Shown here piece after piece: positions 32,473-40,251 of a stretch of 64,000 nt of DNA. Position 1 is the stretch's first letter. Each line of letters begins with the position of its first letter. Source of the DNA: Phycisphaeraceae bacterium (lineage in GTDB: Bacteria; Planctomycetota; Phycisphaerae; Phycisphaerales; UBA1924); assembly GCA_015200025.1 (NCBI GenBank), contig CP054186.1, forward strand, positions 1,612,001 to 1,676,000. Reading direction: 5' to 3'. The position numbers and the translations under genes are program-made. The notes below the pieces were generated by a model that saw only the letters and a list, made by a program, of their open reading frames with translations, made no database searches and was not told the origin of the DNA.

Positions 32473-33474
32473 TCACGGCACGCCGATCCGGCGCCAACCC
32501 ATCACCGTGGCGACGACGGCGAGGGCCACCGAAAGCGCGAGCGCGACCAGCGCCCAGGGTCGCAGACGCGTCCACCACGACGCCGCGGCCGCCGCCGATT
32601 CCTGGTGACGACGGTTAAACAGCAGACGGCCGTCAGATGTCGTTACATCTCCGGACGCCGCGTCGTGCGTCAGGAGGTGGTACCGCCCGGCGTCGAGCAT
32701 CAGCGCCCGCTCGGGATCGGCCGCCGGCTTGTATTCGAGCCGGACGACGGCGAGCCGCTCGTATGGCGTGGCCCGCCCGGTGACCGAGACCGTCCGCTCG
32801 CGCCGGACGCTCGGGAGCGGTGGGAGACCCGAGATCGACGCGGTGTACTGCTCGAAGTCGTAGCGTGTGAAATCCTGCTCGGGGTGGCCATAGGTGATCG
32901 ATCGGATGCAATATTCGTTGTCCCAGACGACGATCAGTCGCCCTCTCGCCGATCCGGCGAATATGTCTCCCGACGGACCGGCCTCGATCCGGAGGTCGGG
33001 GGACTCACGGAGCCAGCGCGCGAGGATCGGCACCGCCGGGGCGGGGCACGCGGCCCAGACGATCGGCCCCGGCGGGCCTTTCATCAGGGCCGACGCGTCC
33101 GTTCGCGTGCCTTCCGTGCTCATGCCGGGGTCGGTGCGCCAGATGGTGACGCTGTCGAAGGCCGCATGGTGCTTGGGGATCTGCTTCCATTTCGCCGGGT
33201 CGGGGTGTTGGTGCTCGATCCAATGCCGCTCGAGGTATCGCCCGTCGGGGGCGATGACGTATCGAACGATGTGCCCGTGCCCGGGGCGCAGGCCCTCGGG
33301 AAAGACCGACACCTCGATCGTCGGCGAGACCGAGTAGGCCGCCGCCAGCGTCTCCAATCGGGTGTCGAGCGCCGCCGAGGAGACGATGGTGGCAGGGGCA
33401 GGGGTCGAGGTGGGGAAGGAGGTATGGGTAAAGGTAGAAGCGAGGAAGGCGGGGATGATCACGGGGTTGATCAT
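32473..33474 (-). CDS. C-tail-anchored exported protein, module C (distant paralogue)
   Basis: A 333-residue protein with a hydrophobic N-terminus (MINPVIIPAFLASTFTHTSF), a ~260-residue outer domain and a C-terminal membrane helix (PWALVALALSVALAVVATVMGW) with a short basic end. It keeps the plan of the module A and B anchored proteins and some likeness near the start of the mature domain (LAAAYSVSPTIEVSVFPE versus LRSAYRMTVPIEFEMESF), plus a LREFSPD-like W.RESPDLRIE and an SITYGHPEQDF.RYDFE strand. The ATG at 33474 overlaps the stop of the Cys-rich gene as ATGA, so the two are coupled; GTG 33480 is an alternative start. Homology to A and B is by pattern and position and needs a profile search. 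Confidence 0.62.
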   Translation of the reverse strand: MINPVIIPAFLASTFTHTSFPTSTPAPATIVSSAALDTRLETLAAAYSVSPTIEVSVFPEGLRPGHGHIVRYVIAPDGRYLERHWIEHQHPDPAKWKQIPKHHAAFDSVTIWRTDPGMSTEGTRTDASALMKGPPGPIVWAACPAPAVPILARWLRESPDLRIEAGPSGDIFAGSARGRLIVVWDNEYCIRSITYGHPEQDFTRYDFEQYTASISGLPPLPSVRRERTVSVTGRATPYERLAVVRLEYKPAADPERALMLDAGRYHLLTHDAASGDVTTSDGRLLFNRRHQESAAAAASWWTRLRPWALVALALSVALAVVATVMGWRRIGVP

Positions 33475-33851
33475 GGGCACTTTTCGGGGCAGGTTTGGGA
33501 CGAGACGTTATTCGTGATGCACGACCCCAGTTGTGGAACCGCGAGCGATCCCCCGTCGCACTGCTCGGTATGGTTGCAGCTGCCCGTGCCCCCGATGTAT
33601 TCTTCGCAGGTGATCTGCCCGGAGAGGTAGAGCTGGCCAAGCCGACGGCCGCCCTTGGTGTCCGGCATGCATCGGATCCGCGTCGGGCAGATGCAGTAGG
33701 CCGAGCCGCACGATCCCAGGCAGTTGAAGCGGGTCCACTTGGGTAGCCAGCACGGCAACGGCACGCCAGGGTTCGCGCCGTCGCCGGCCCAGAGAAGAAG
33801 CGGTGCGGTGACAAGCGTGAGGAGCACGGTGATCTTCATACCGGATTTCAT
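33471..33851 (-). CDS. Small Cys-rich exported protein, module C
   Basis: A 126-residue protein with signal peptide KITVLLTLVTAPLLLWAGDG and a mature part containing twelve Cys (for example YCICPTRIRC, GSCNHTEQC, QTCPEKC). It has no close sequence match to the A and B proteins but the same size, export and Cys richness, and the same place next to an anchored-protein gene and divergent from a prepilin-like gene. GGGAGG is 5 nt before the ATG at 33851. The disulfide-rich fold is inference. Confidence 0.7.
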   Translation of the reverse strand: MKSGMKITVLLTLVTAPLLLWAGDGANPGVPLPCWLPKWTRFNCLGSCGSAYCICPTRIRCMPDTKGGRRLGQLYLSGQITCEEYIGGTGSCNHTEQCDGGSLAVPQLGSCITNNVSSQTCPEKCP

Positions 33852-33869
33852 TTGAGCCTCCCGGCGGAA

Positions 33870-33912
33870 AGGCTACCCCTCCCCACCCCGCCACCCCACC
33901 TTAATATGTCAA
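33870..33912. promoter_or_regulatory. Divergent promoter region with G-quadruplex motif, module C
   Basis: For the Cys-rich gene (minus strand) TAGCCT lies at plus 33870-33875, 18 nt before its ATG. For the prepilin-like gene (plus strand) TAATAT lies at 33902-33907, 11 nt before its ATG. TTGACA is present on the minus strand (plus 33907-33912), as in A and B. Between the boxes the minus strand carries four runs of GGGG (plus 33876-33879, 33881-33884, 33886-33889, 33894-33897) with loops of 1, 1 and 4 nt, a canonical quadruplex pattern. Confidence 0.6.
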
Positions 33913-33918
33913 GCCGCC

Positions 33919-34707
33919 ATGACTGAGAATGTGAAAGAAAGTTTGATTCGGCCAAGTGTGTGCCGTTCGAATCCAAGGCTCCAAGGGGTGGCCCTGATCG
34001 AGTTGCTTGTCGTCATCTCATGCCTCGCGGTGATCCTTTCGCTGATGATGCCCGCGTTGAGCCGGGCCAGGTCGGCCGGGGTCCGGCTTCGGTGTGAGTC
34101 CAATCTCCGCGGGGCGGGCTTCGTGCTTGAGACGTACTCGGTGATTCATCGGGGGATGCTCCCGATGGGCCCGGCGAGGCGGGAGGTGGTCGAATGGCCC
34201 GGGGTCGGTCCGATCAGCTGGGGCGGGCGTCTCGGTCTCCGCAACGGGACCTGGTCGCTGCTCCTGCCCGACGAGTGGGCCGGCGGACGGTGGAACCCCG
34301 CGCTGCGGTGCCCCCGGCAGCCTCCGTTCCTGCCCGAGGGTGGGCCGAGCCTGTGGGATCGGTACCCGACCCCGGCGTACGCGATGACCGAAGCGGTGTG
34401 GCTGGATGAACGCGGCCTCCGCGAAGGAGTGAGCCCGGACCACTACGGCATCAAGGCCCATCACGCCGCGGACGTCGTGTACCCATCCGCCAAGGCGTAC
34501 TTGCTCGAGTTCCCAACCTTCTGCAACATCCTCCCGATCGACCTGGAGGAGATCGAACTGGGCCAGTCGATCCACTCGCCGGCCGCGATATATTTCTTCG
34601 ACGGCTCCGTCCGCCGGTACGCCGTCACCGAAGGCCGACCCGGCTCGAACGGAACGCTCGGGTTCTTGTGGACCATCGACGGGATCGCCGGTCGAGACCT
34701 GCCCTGA
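33919..34707 (+). CDS. Prepilin-like protein, module C (H-X9-DG style)
   Basis: A 262-residue protein with a prepilin-type start: [31 protein letters not shown], where the Gly and the Glu at +5 are kept though Phe is replaced by Val. The end reads [18 protein letters not shown], close to the H-X9-DG signature of planctomycete prepilin-like proteins (here eight residues between H and DG). The middle ([33 protein letters not shown]) is unlike A and B. There is no ribosome site before the ATG; TAATAT ends 11 nt upstream, so the leader would be only a few bases. It is divergent from the Cys-rich gene of its module. Confidence 0.78.
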   Translation: MTENVKESLIRPSVCRSNPRLQGVALIELLVVISCLAVILSLMMPALSRARSAGVRLRCESNLRGAGFVLETYSVIHRGMLPMGPARREVVEWPGVGPISWGGRLGLRNGTWSLLLPDEWAGGRWNPALRCPRQPPFLPEGGPSLWDRYPTPAYAMTEAVWLDERGLREGVSPDHYGIKAHHAADVVYPSAKAYLLEFPTFCNILPIDLEEIELGQSIHSPAAIYFFDGSVRRYAVTEGRPGSNGTLGFLWTIDGIAGRDLP

Positions 34708-34759
34708 TCGGCCCGAGCGGAGACACCCTCCGTCCGAGGGGTCGGGGCGAGGCTGCGCC

Positions 34760-34769
34760 TATCCTTGGC
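34760..34769 (+). promoter_or_regulatory. -10-like TATCCTTGGC before metK
   Basis: TATCCT at 34760-34765 followed by TGGC, 27 nt before the metK ATG, with GGAGG between them. Leader too short for a SAM riboswitch. Confidence 0.45.
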
Positions 34770-34792
34770 GGCCCCTACGGAGGAAACCTGAC

Positions 34793-35992
34793 ATGTCCCG
34801 TACGCAGTTGTTCACGTCCGAATCGGTCTCGATGGGCCATCCCGACAAGGTGTCGGACCAGATCTCCGACGCGGTCCTCGACGCGATGCTGGCGGACGAC
34901 CCGTTCAGCCGCGTGGCGTGCGAGACGCTGTGCTGCACGGGGCTGGTGGTGGTGGCGGGCGAGATCACGACCAACACGTACGTGAGCATCCCCGACCTGG
35001 TGCGAGAGACGATCCGCGAGATCGGGTACACCTCGGGCGACATGCGCTTCGACGCGGACAGCGCGGGCGTGATGATCGCGATCAACAAGCAGAGCAACGA
35101 TATCGCGATGGGCGTGGACCGCGAGGGCGCGGGCGACCAGGGCATGATGTTCGGGTACGCCTGCCGCGACACGCCCGAGTTGATGCCGATGCCCATCGAG
35201 CTGAGCCACCGGCTCGTCGAGGCCCAGGCCGAGGCACGCCGCACCGGGCGCATCCCCGGGCTCCGCCCCGACGCCAAGAGCCAGGTGACCGTCGAGTACG
35301 ACCACGGCACGCCCAAGCGCGTCGATACCGTCGTGCTCTCCACCCAGCACGACCCGGTCTGGAACGACCGCCAGCCCGAGCTGAAGAAGGAAATCCTCGA
35401 GCACGTTATCAAGCCCGTGCTCCGCGAGTGGTGGAACCCGGGCATCACCGTCCACGTCAACCCCACCGGGAGGTTCGAGATCGGCGGGCCCCACGGGGAC
35501 ACCGGGCTCACCGGACGCAAGATCATCGTCGATACCTACGGCGGGATGGGCCGCCACGGGGGCGGGGCCTTCTCGGGCAAGGACCCCACCAAGGTCGACC
35601 GGTCCGCGGCGTACATGGCCCGGTACATCGCCAAGAACATCGTCGCCGCCGGGCTCGCCGACCGCTGCGAGATCCAGCTCTCCTACGCCATCGGCGTCGC
35701 CGACCCGACGAGCGTGTACGTGGACTGCTTCGGGACGAACAAGGTCGACGAAGAGAAGATCAGCAAGGCCGTCCGAGAGGTCTTCGGGCTCACGCCCCGC
35801 AAGATCATCGAGACGCTCGGGCTCCGCAAGCCGATCTACACCCCAACGGCCAAGCACGGGCACTTCGGGCGCAAGCCCTACGAGGGCCAGTACTTCGACC
35901 CGGTCAAGCGGGTCCACCGCGGGGAGAAGATCCATTTCTTCTCCTGGGAGAAGACCGACAAGGCCGACGCCCTCAAGAGCCTCTGCAAGTAA
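34793..35992 (+). CDS. metK: S-adenosylmethionine synthetase
   Basis: Makes SAM from methionine and ATP. The 399-residue protein has [20 protein letters not shown], the [12 protein letters not shown] loop, the metal-binding [20 protein letters not shown] and [10 protein letters not shown]. Length and motifs are standard for the bacterial enzyme. ATG at 34793 follows a GGAGG site. It is monocistronic as far as can be seen; the next gene is convergent. Confidence 0.98.
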   Translation: MSRTQLFTSESVSMGHPDKVSDQISDAVLDAMLADDPFSRVACETLCCTGLVVVAGEITTNTYVSIPDLVRETIREIGYTSGDMRFDADSAGVMIAINKQSNDIAMGVDREGAGDQGMMFGYACRDTPELMPMPIELSHRLVEAQAEARRTGRIPGLRPDAKSQVTVEYDHGTPKRVDTVVLSTQHDPVWNDRQPELKKEILEHVIKPVLREWWNPGITVHVNPTGRFEIGGPHGDTGLTGRKIIVDTYGGMGRHGGGAFSGKDPTKVDRSAAYMARYIAKNIVAAGLADRCEIQLSYAIGVADPTSVYVDCFGTNKVDEEKISKAVREVFGLTPRKIIETLGLRKPIYTPTAKHGHFGRKPYEGQYFDPVKRVHRGEKIHFFSWEKTDKADALKSLCK

Positions 35993-36013
35993 CGCCGCCC
36001 GCCCGGGCGATCC

Positions 36014-36844
36014 TCAGGGTTTCGAACGACGCTCCGCGGCCTTCGCCGTGGGGCGTTTCGTTCTTCGAGTCCCCGCGGGGGACGCGGCGCCGAACCCGTA
36101 CAGCCGGTGCTCGATGATGTACCTCGCCACCGGGGTGCTGATCCCGCCGAGGCCCGGGGTTCGCTCCCATCGTTCCGGGTTCGCGGGCGCCCGGGGGATC
36201 GCGTTGCGGAGCACGGTCGAGGACTCATCGAGGGGGAAGTTGGGCGCGAGGCGTGTGCACCACGCCCGTCGTTCGTCGCGGGTCCAGAAGTCGCGGTCGA
36301 GCGTCGAGTAGATGGCGCTCGCGGTGGTGATGGGCTCGCGGGCCAGGATCAGGGGCTCGGCCAGGCGGATGATCGCCCGGGGGTCCTTCCACCGATGGAA
36401 CGCCGCCGCCTGATCGGAACCGATCAACAACCTCAACGTTACCTGCTCGGGCAGGACGCTCCGCAGCCGACGGAGGGTGTCGATCGTGTAGCTGGGCCGA
36501 CGGACCCCGCGTTCGCGTTCCCACCGTGCTCGGTCGATCTCGTCCGTCCAGATCGACCGTGGGGCGGGGATATCCAGCGCCGCTCGCAGCATCGCCACCC
36601 GATGGTCCTCCGACGCGACCGGCCCGCGTGCCTTATGCGGGCTGCAGGCCGCGGGCACATAGAGCACCCAGCCCGAGGCGCCGAAAAGCCTGACCAGCGT
36701 CATGAGCGGGCCGATGGTGTGGTAGAAGTGCGGCGGGTCGAAACTCCCGCCGAAGACCAGCAGCGTGCGGACACGCCGAGGGAGGATGACCGGCGTGATC
36801 GGGGCCGCACGGGCCTTGCGGTTTTGCACCGCCCGACTATACAT
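36014..36844 (-). CDS. nadD: Nicotinate-nucleotide adenylyltransferase
   Basis: Adenylates nicotinate mononucleotide in NAD synthesis. The 276-residue protein has the nucleotidyltransferase start VFGGSFDPPHFYHT (usual GGTFDPIHxGH; both His are kept as HFYH), a PSYTIDTLRRLR segment, LLIGSDQAAAFHRWKD and the ISSTxLR-type ESSTVLRNAIP. It carries a ~25-residue N-terminal extension before VRTLLVFGG and a basic tail. Its ATG follows the previous gene's stop by 3 nt, so it is in an operon with the small membrane protein 36848-37225. Confidence 0.9.
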   Translation of the reverse strand: MYSRAVQNRKARAAPITPVILPRRVRTLLVFGGSFDPPHFYHTIGPLMTLVRLFGASGWVLYVPAACSPHKARGPVASEDHRVAMLRAALDIPAPRSIWTDEIDRARWERERGVRRPSYTIDTLRRLRSVLPEQVTLRLLIGSDQAAAFHRWKDPRAIIRLAEPLILAREPITTASAIYSTLDRDFWTRDERRAWCTRLAPNFPLDESSTVLRNAIPRAPANPERWERTPGLGGISTPVARYIIEHRLYGFGAASPAGTRRTKRPTAKAAERRSKP

Positions 36845-36847
36845 CCA

Positions 36848-37225
36848 TCAGGGATGGTCGGCGGGATCGGCGAGCATCAGCGCGGGGCGGTCGGCCTCGG
36901 ACGTGGTGATGTCGAGGTCGGGGTAACGCGAGGCCAGCTCGAGCGCAGTCAGCCCGCTCGCTTCGAGCACGCCGCGGCTGTTGATCACGGTGTACCGGGC
37001 CTCGCCCGCGACCGATTCGATCGAGACCGTGTACGACCGCCCGGCGAGTGACCCGAGGGGCTTCCCGGGCGTGACGGCGACCGCGCCGGGCTCGTGAATC
37101 GGCCCCGAGGCCACGCTCGACCTTGGGTCAACCATTCGCCCGACCGCGATGAGCAGGACGAACGCCACGCCCATCCCGATGGCCTCGCCTCGACCGATCC
37201 GACCGTCCTGGGCTGGGGACTTCAT
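36848..37225 (-). CDS. Small membrane-anchored protein, unknown function
   Basis: A 125-residue protein with one N-terminal helix (EAIGMGVAFVLLIAVGRMV) and a soluble ~85-residue domain (LAGRSYTVSIESVAGEARYTVINSRGVLEASGL). No family recognised. The ATG at 37225 is preferred to the frame start at 37261 because it puts the helix near the N-terminus. The short spacing to nadD (3 nt) indicates a two-gene operon, but the content gives no link to NAD synthesis. Confidence 0.65.
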   Translation of the reverse strand: MKSPAQDGRIGRGEAIGMGVAFVLLIAVGRMVDPRSSVASGPIHEPGAVAVTPGKPLGSLAGRSYTVSIESVAGEARYTVINSRGVLEASGLTALELASRYPDLDITTSEADRPALMLADPADHP

Positions 37226-37461
37226 ACCGACAAGATCGGCCGGACGAACCCCGACCTGCAAAAACCGCCTGTCGCCGGCCCGCGTGAACCCGTCTCACAC
37301 CGCCCAGCCGCCCCAACCGGCACGGCCCCACCCGCTCGGGATCCGACGCCGACCGCCCGAAAGCCATCCCCGGATCGGCCGCTGAACGGGCCATCGGCCG
37401 GAGTAGGCCGGACACCCAAGGGATGGATGCCGGATTGCCCGAGACCTATGATCCAAAGCGA

Positions 37462-37536
37462 GGCCCCGTCGTCTAGCCTGGTTCAGGACACTACCCTTTC
37501 ACGGTAGGTACATGGGTTCGAATCCCATCGGGGTCA
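37462..37536 (+). tRNA. tRNA-Glu (UUC)
   Basis: A 75-nt cloverleaf: acceptor GGCCCCG paired with CGGGGTC (37529-37535), D-arm GTCTAGCCTGGTTCAGGAC, anticodon arm ACTACCC-TTTCA-C-GGTAG with anticodon TTC, T-arm ATGGGTTCGAATCCCAT, discriminator A at 37536. CCA is not encoded. Confidence 0.95.
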
Positions 37537-37545
37537 TTCCGCCTC

Positions 37546-39315
37546 TCAGCCCACCCCCGCCAATACCAAGCGGATCGCGTCGCCGGCCCCGGTCAGGCTT
37601 TCGCCGGCCACGATCCCGGCGCACACGGTCACCAAGTAACGACCGCTCCAGTTCGGGAACATCTTGGTCAGCACGAAGGCGGCCGCGCCCCCGAGGAACA
37701 TCGACAGGCTGTTGGACCCGGGGATCACGAACGCCAGGCCCACCGCGGCCGCGCTGGGCACCCACGTCCCGGCCTTCTTGGGGAGCACGCGTTCGAGCAC
37801 GGGCAAGACCACCCCGGCGAACGCCGCCAGCAGCATCGCGATCGGCACGCCCGCCGGGAGCGCGTGGAAACCCTCGCGGAACACCTCGGCGACGGCCTTC
37901 CACTGCGCGACGGCCGGGGCCGGCCAGGCCTCGGTCATCAGCATCGTCTTGGGGTCGGGGACGAGCACGAGGTAGAACGCGCACCCGACCAGCGCGCCGG
38001 CGATCGACCCGAGGATCTGCGCCACGACCTGCCGGCGGGCGACCCCCCCGAGCAGGTACCCGCACTTGAGGTCGTGCATGAGGTCGGCGCACTGCGAGGC
38101 CGCGCCCGCGGTGACGCTCGCGCTCATCAGGTTCGCCGCCGCGCTCTTGGGCATCAGCGCCGCGAAGGCCAGCTGCGTCACCTTGCCCATCGGGCCCACG
38201 GGCGTCACGTTCGTCTCCCCGCTGACGCGCGACGCGACGACCGCCAGCACGAAGCTCAGCAGCACCGCCGCCACGCCCGCCCACCACGCGATCCCGAAAA
38301 ACCAACCCTGCAGGAACACCGCGAGGATGAGCGCCACGATCATCGAGACGAAGAACCAACGCCGCGGCACCTCGCCCGTGTCCTCCGAGGGCGCCCCCGC
38401 CCCCGACCAGCGGAACGACCGGAGGATCGAGGGCAACGAGAACGAGAACGACACCAGCGAGGCAACCACCATCAGCGTCACACCCGGCCAGAGGATCCAA
38501 TCCCCGATGCTCGCCCGTGTCGCCCCGACCCGCCCGCTGTCGACCAGCCACACGCCCAGCACGCCCCACCCCAGCACCGCGCCCAGCAGCACCGACACCC
38601 CGGTCCTCGGGCCCACAAGCCCGCCGACGGCGACCATCAGGAGCGTGGGGTCGAGCGCGAACGAGTACGTCGCGGCCGACGACCCGTTGATCGTCACCCC
38701 CAGGTCCGATCTCCGGGTCCATTTGAGGATCTCGGCGAGCTTGAACGCGGCCCCGCCGACCGCCCCGGCCCCGAGCATGCTCACCCGGCGCATCGCCTCC
38801 GAGCCACGCCCGTAGACCTCCCGGATGGTCTGGGCGCACGCCGTCCCCGACGGGAACGCCAGCCCGTCACGGATGATCATCTGGCGTCGCAACCCCATCG
38901 CCACCGCGATCCCCACGAAGCACACCGTCGAGATCCACGCCACCAGCTGCCACCACGCCAACGTCACCCCTTCCAGGATCGTTAGCGCGGGGATCGCCGA
39001 GACCAGCCCGGCGCTGCTGACCGCCCCGGCCGCGGAGACCGCCGACTGGTTGACGTTGTTCTCCAGCGGGCCCAGCATCCCCACGCGGCGGGCGCTCGCG
39101 AGGCTCAGGGCCCGCCAGAACGCGAACGCCAGCAGGATCCCCGTGATCGACATGTTGATCCCCCACCCGATCTTCAGCCCCGTGTAGACGTTGCAGATCG
39201 ACAGCACCGCCCCCAGGATCATCCCCGTCATCAGCGCCTTCCACGTCAGCTGGGGCGACGTGAAATCGACCGGCGTCGGGGAACTCGCGGCCTGGGCGTG
39301 GGGGGGCATGCTCAT
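37546..39315 (-). CDS. OPT-family oligopeptide transporter (type 1)
   Basis: A 589-residue polytopic inner-membrane protein of the OPT/YSL family, which imports small peptides or metal-siderophore complexes by cation symport. Seen: SPQLTWKALMTGMILGAVLS and NVYTGLKIGWGINMSITGILL at the start, the NNVNQSAVSAAGAVSSAGL helix, LAFPSGTACAQTI, and near the end VGLAFVIPGSNSLSMFLGGA and GESLTGAGDAI, all typical. GGAGGGT lies before the ATG at 39315. A second, distinct OPT protein is at 54708-56723. Substrate cannot be assigned. Confidence 0.9.
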   Translation of the reverse strand: MSMPPHAQAASSPTPVDFTSPQLTWKALMTGMILGAVLSICNVYTGLKIGWGINMSITGILLAFAFWRALSLASARRVGMLGPLENNVNQSAVSAAGAVSSAGLVSAIPALTILEGVTLAWWQLVAWISTVCFVGIAVAMGLRRQMIIRDGLAFPSGTACAQTIREVYGRGSEAMRRVSMLGAGAVGGAAFKLAEILKWTRRSDLGVTINGSSAATYSFALDPTLLMVAVGGLVGPRTGVSVLLGAVLGWGVLGVWLVDSGRVGATRASIGDWILWPGVTLMVVASLVSFSFSLPSILRSFRWSGAGAPSEDTGEVPRRWFFVSMIVALILAVFLQGWFFGIAWWAGVAAVLLSFVLAVVASRVSGETNVTPVGPMGKVTQLAFAALMPKSAAANLMSASVTAGAASQCADLMHDLKCGYLLGGVARRQVVAQILGSIAGALVGCAFYLVLVPDPKTMLMTEAWPAPAVAQWKAVAEVFREGFHALPAGVPIAMLLAAFAGVVLPVLERVLPKKAGTWVPSAAAVGLAFVIPGSNSLSMFLGGAAAFVLTKMFPNWSGRYLVTVCAGIVAGESLTGAGDAIRLVLAGVG

Positions 39316-39411
39316 CCGGGGGACCCTCCATCAACTCACGGGGCGGTCGTCGGCGCGGGGGCCGCCTTCGTACGGGCCGGGGGCGCCGCGGTTCGATCCC
39401 GGGCGGGACGC

Positions 39412-39419
39412 AGGATAAT
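39412..39419. promoter_or_regulatory. Overlapping -10-like boxes between OPT and SRAP genes
   Basis: AGGATAAT: on the minus strand TATCCT (plus 39412-39417) faces the OPT gene, and on the plus strand GATAAT (39414-39419) faces the SRAP gene 15 nt before its ATG. A symmetrical divergent promoter is possible. Confidence 0.4.
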
Positions 39420-39434
39420 GACCTACGGTGCCGG

Positions 39435-40247
39435 ATGCCCGCGAGGTACTTCCTGGCGACAAGCCCCGTGGCGGTCTCCGAGCTGCTGGGGGTCGCGGAG
39501 ATCGGCGCCGACGCCGCGACGATCGGGCCAAGGTACAACATCGCGCCGGGGCAGCGGGTCCCCGTGGTCCGGGGCGTGGAAGGGCTCCGGGGCGACGACA
39601 CACGTAACGATGACCGGATCGCGCTGGGCTCGTCGCCGGCGAGGCCCCTGGCACGCACCCCGGCGTACATGAGCCTCGCACGGTGGGGGCTGATCCCCGG
39701 GTGGTCCGCGTCGGACGACATCGGGGTCACCGTGTCGTGCCTCTCGCTCGAATCGATCGGGCAGCGGCCCGCGGGACGCGACGCGTTCGCGCGGCGGCGG
39801 TGCCTCGTCCCCGCCGACGGATTCTTCGAGTGGAAGGCCACGGGGCACGGCCGCCGTCAGCCGATGTGTGTCCGGGTAAGGTCGGGCGTCGCCGCCGGGC
39901 CCGTCCCCTTCGCGATGGCCGGGGTCTGGGACCGCTGGTACCCCCGGGGCGAGGATCAGCCCGGGCCGGTCGTCGAGACCTTCGCGATCATCACCGTCCC
40001 GGCGAACGAGGCGCTGCGGGAGTTCGCCGAGCGGATGCCGATGATCCTCCGGCCCGAGGAGTACGCCGCGTGGCTCGCGCTGTCGGAGGCGTCGGGCGAT
40101 GGCGCGCGGGCACCGGGCCGCCCGTGCGACCCCGACCTGCTGGAGGTGTACCCGGTCAGCGCGATGGTCAGCAGCCCCAGGAACGACTCGCCCCGCTGCA
40201 TCGAGCCGTGGGACGAGGCCGCGTTCGGCCCGCTGTCGTTCTCGTGA
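39435..40247 (+). CDS. SRAP (YedK/HMCES)-fold protein lacking catalytic Cys2
   Basis: A 270-residue protein with the clear fold signature of SOS-response-associated peptidases: PRYNIAPGQRVPVV, SLARWGLIPGW, RRRCLVPADGFFEWK, MAGVWDRW and AERMPMIL. In active members the mature protein starts with Cys2 (MCGRF/Y), which links covalently to abasic sites in single-stranded DNA. Here the start is MPARYF, so Cys2 is Pro. The usual NAR-x-E segment reads CLSLES and the IHxRMP His is also replaced (EFAERMP), while the Asn of YNIAPG and the Glu of FFEW remain. No in-frame start gives an MC terminus. It is either inactive, a DNA-binding relic, or has a different chemistry. Confidence 0.82.
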   Translation: MPARYFLATSPVAVSELLGVAEIGADAATIGPRYNIAPGQRVPVVRGVEGLRGDDTRNDDRIALGSSPARPLARTPAYMSLARWGLIPGWSASDDIGVTVSCLSLESIGQRPAGRDAFARRRCLVPADGFFEWKATGHGRRQPMCVRVRSGVAAGPVPFAMAGVWDRWYPRGEDQPGPVVETFAIITVPANEALREFAERMPMILRPEEYAAWLALSEASGDGARAPGRPCDPDLLEVYPVSAMVSSPRNDSPRCIEPWDEAAFGPLSFS

Positions 40248-40251
40248 GGGC

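Noticed and set aside
34708-34792. SAM riboswitch before metK
   Set aside because: The gap is only 85 bp, a -10 candidate leaves ~20 nt of leader, and no SAM-box fold is visible.
39388-39410. GGTTCGATCCC resembling a tRNA T-loop, possible tRNA fragment or att site
   Set aside because: The flanking arms do not pair, and no anticodon or acceptor stem is nearby.
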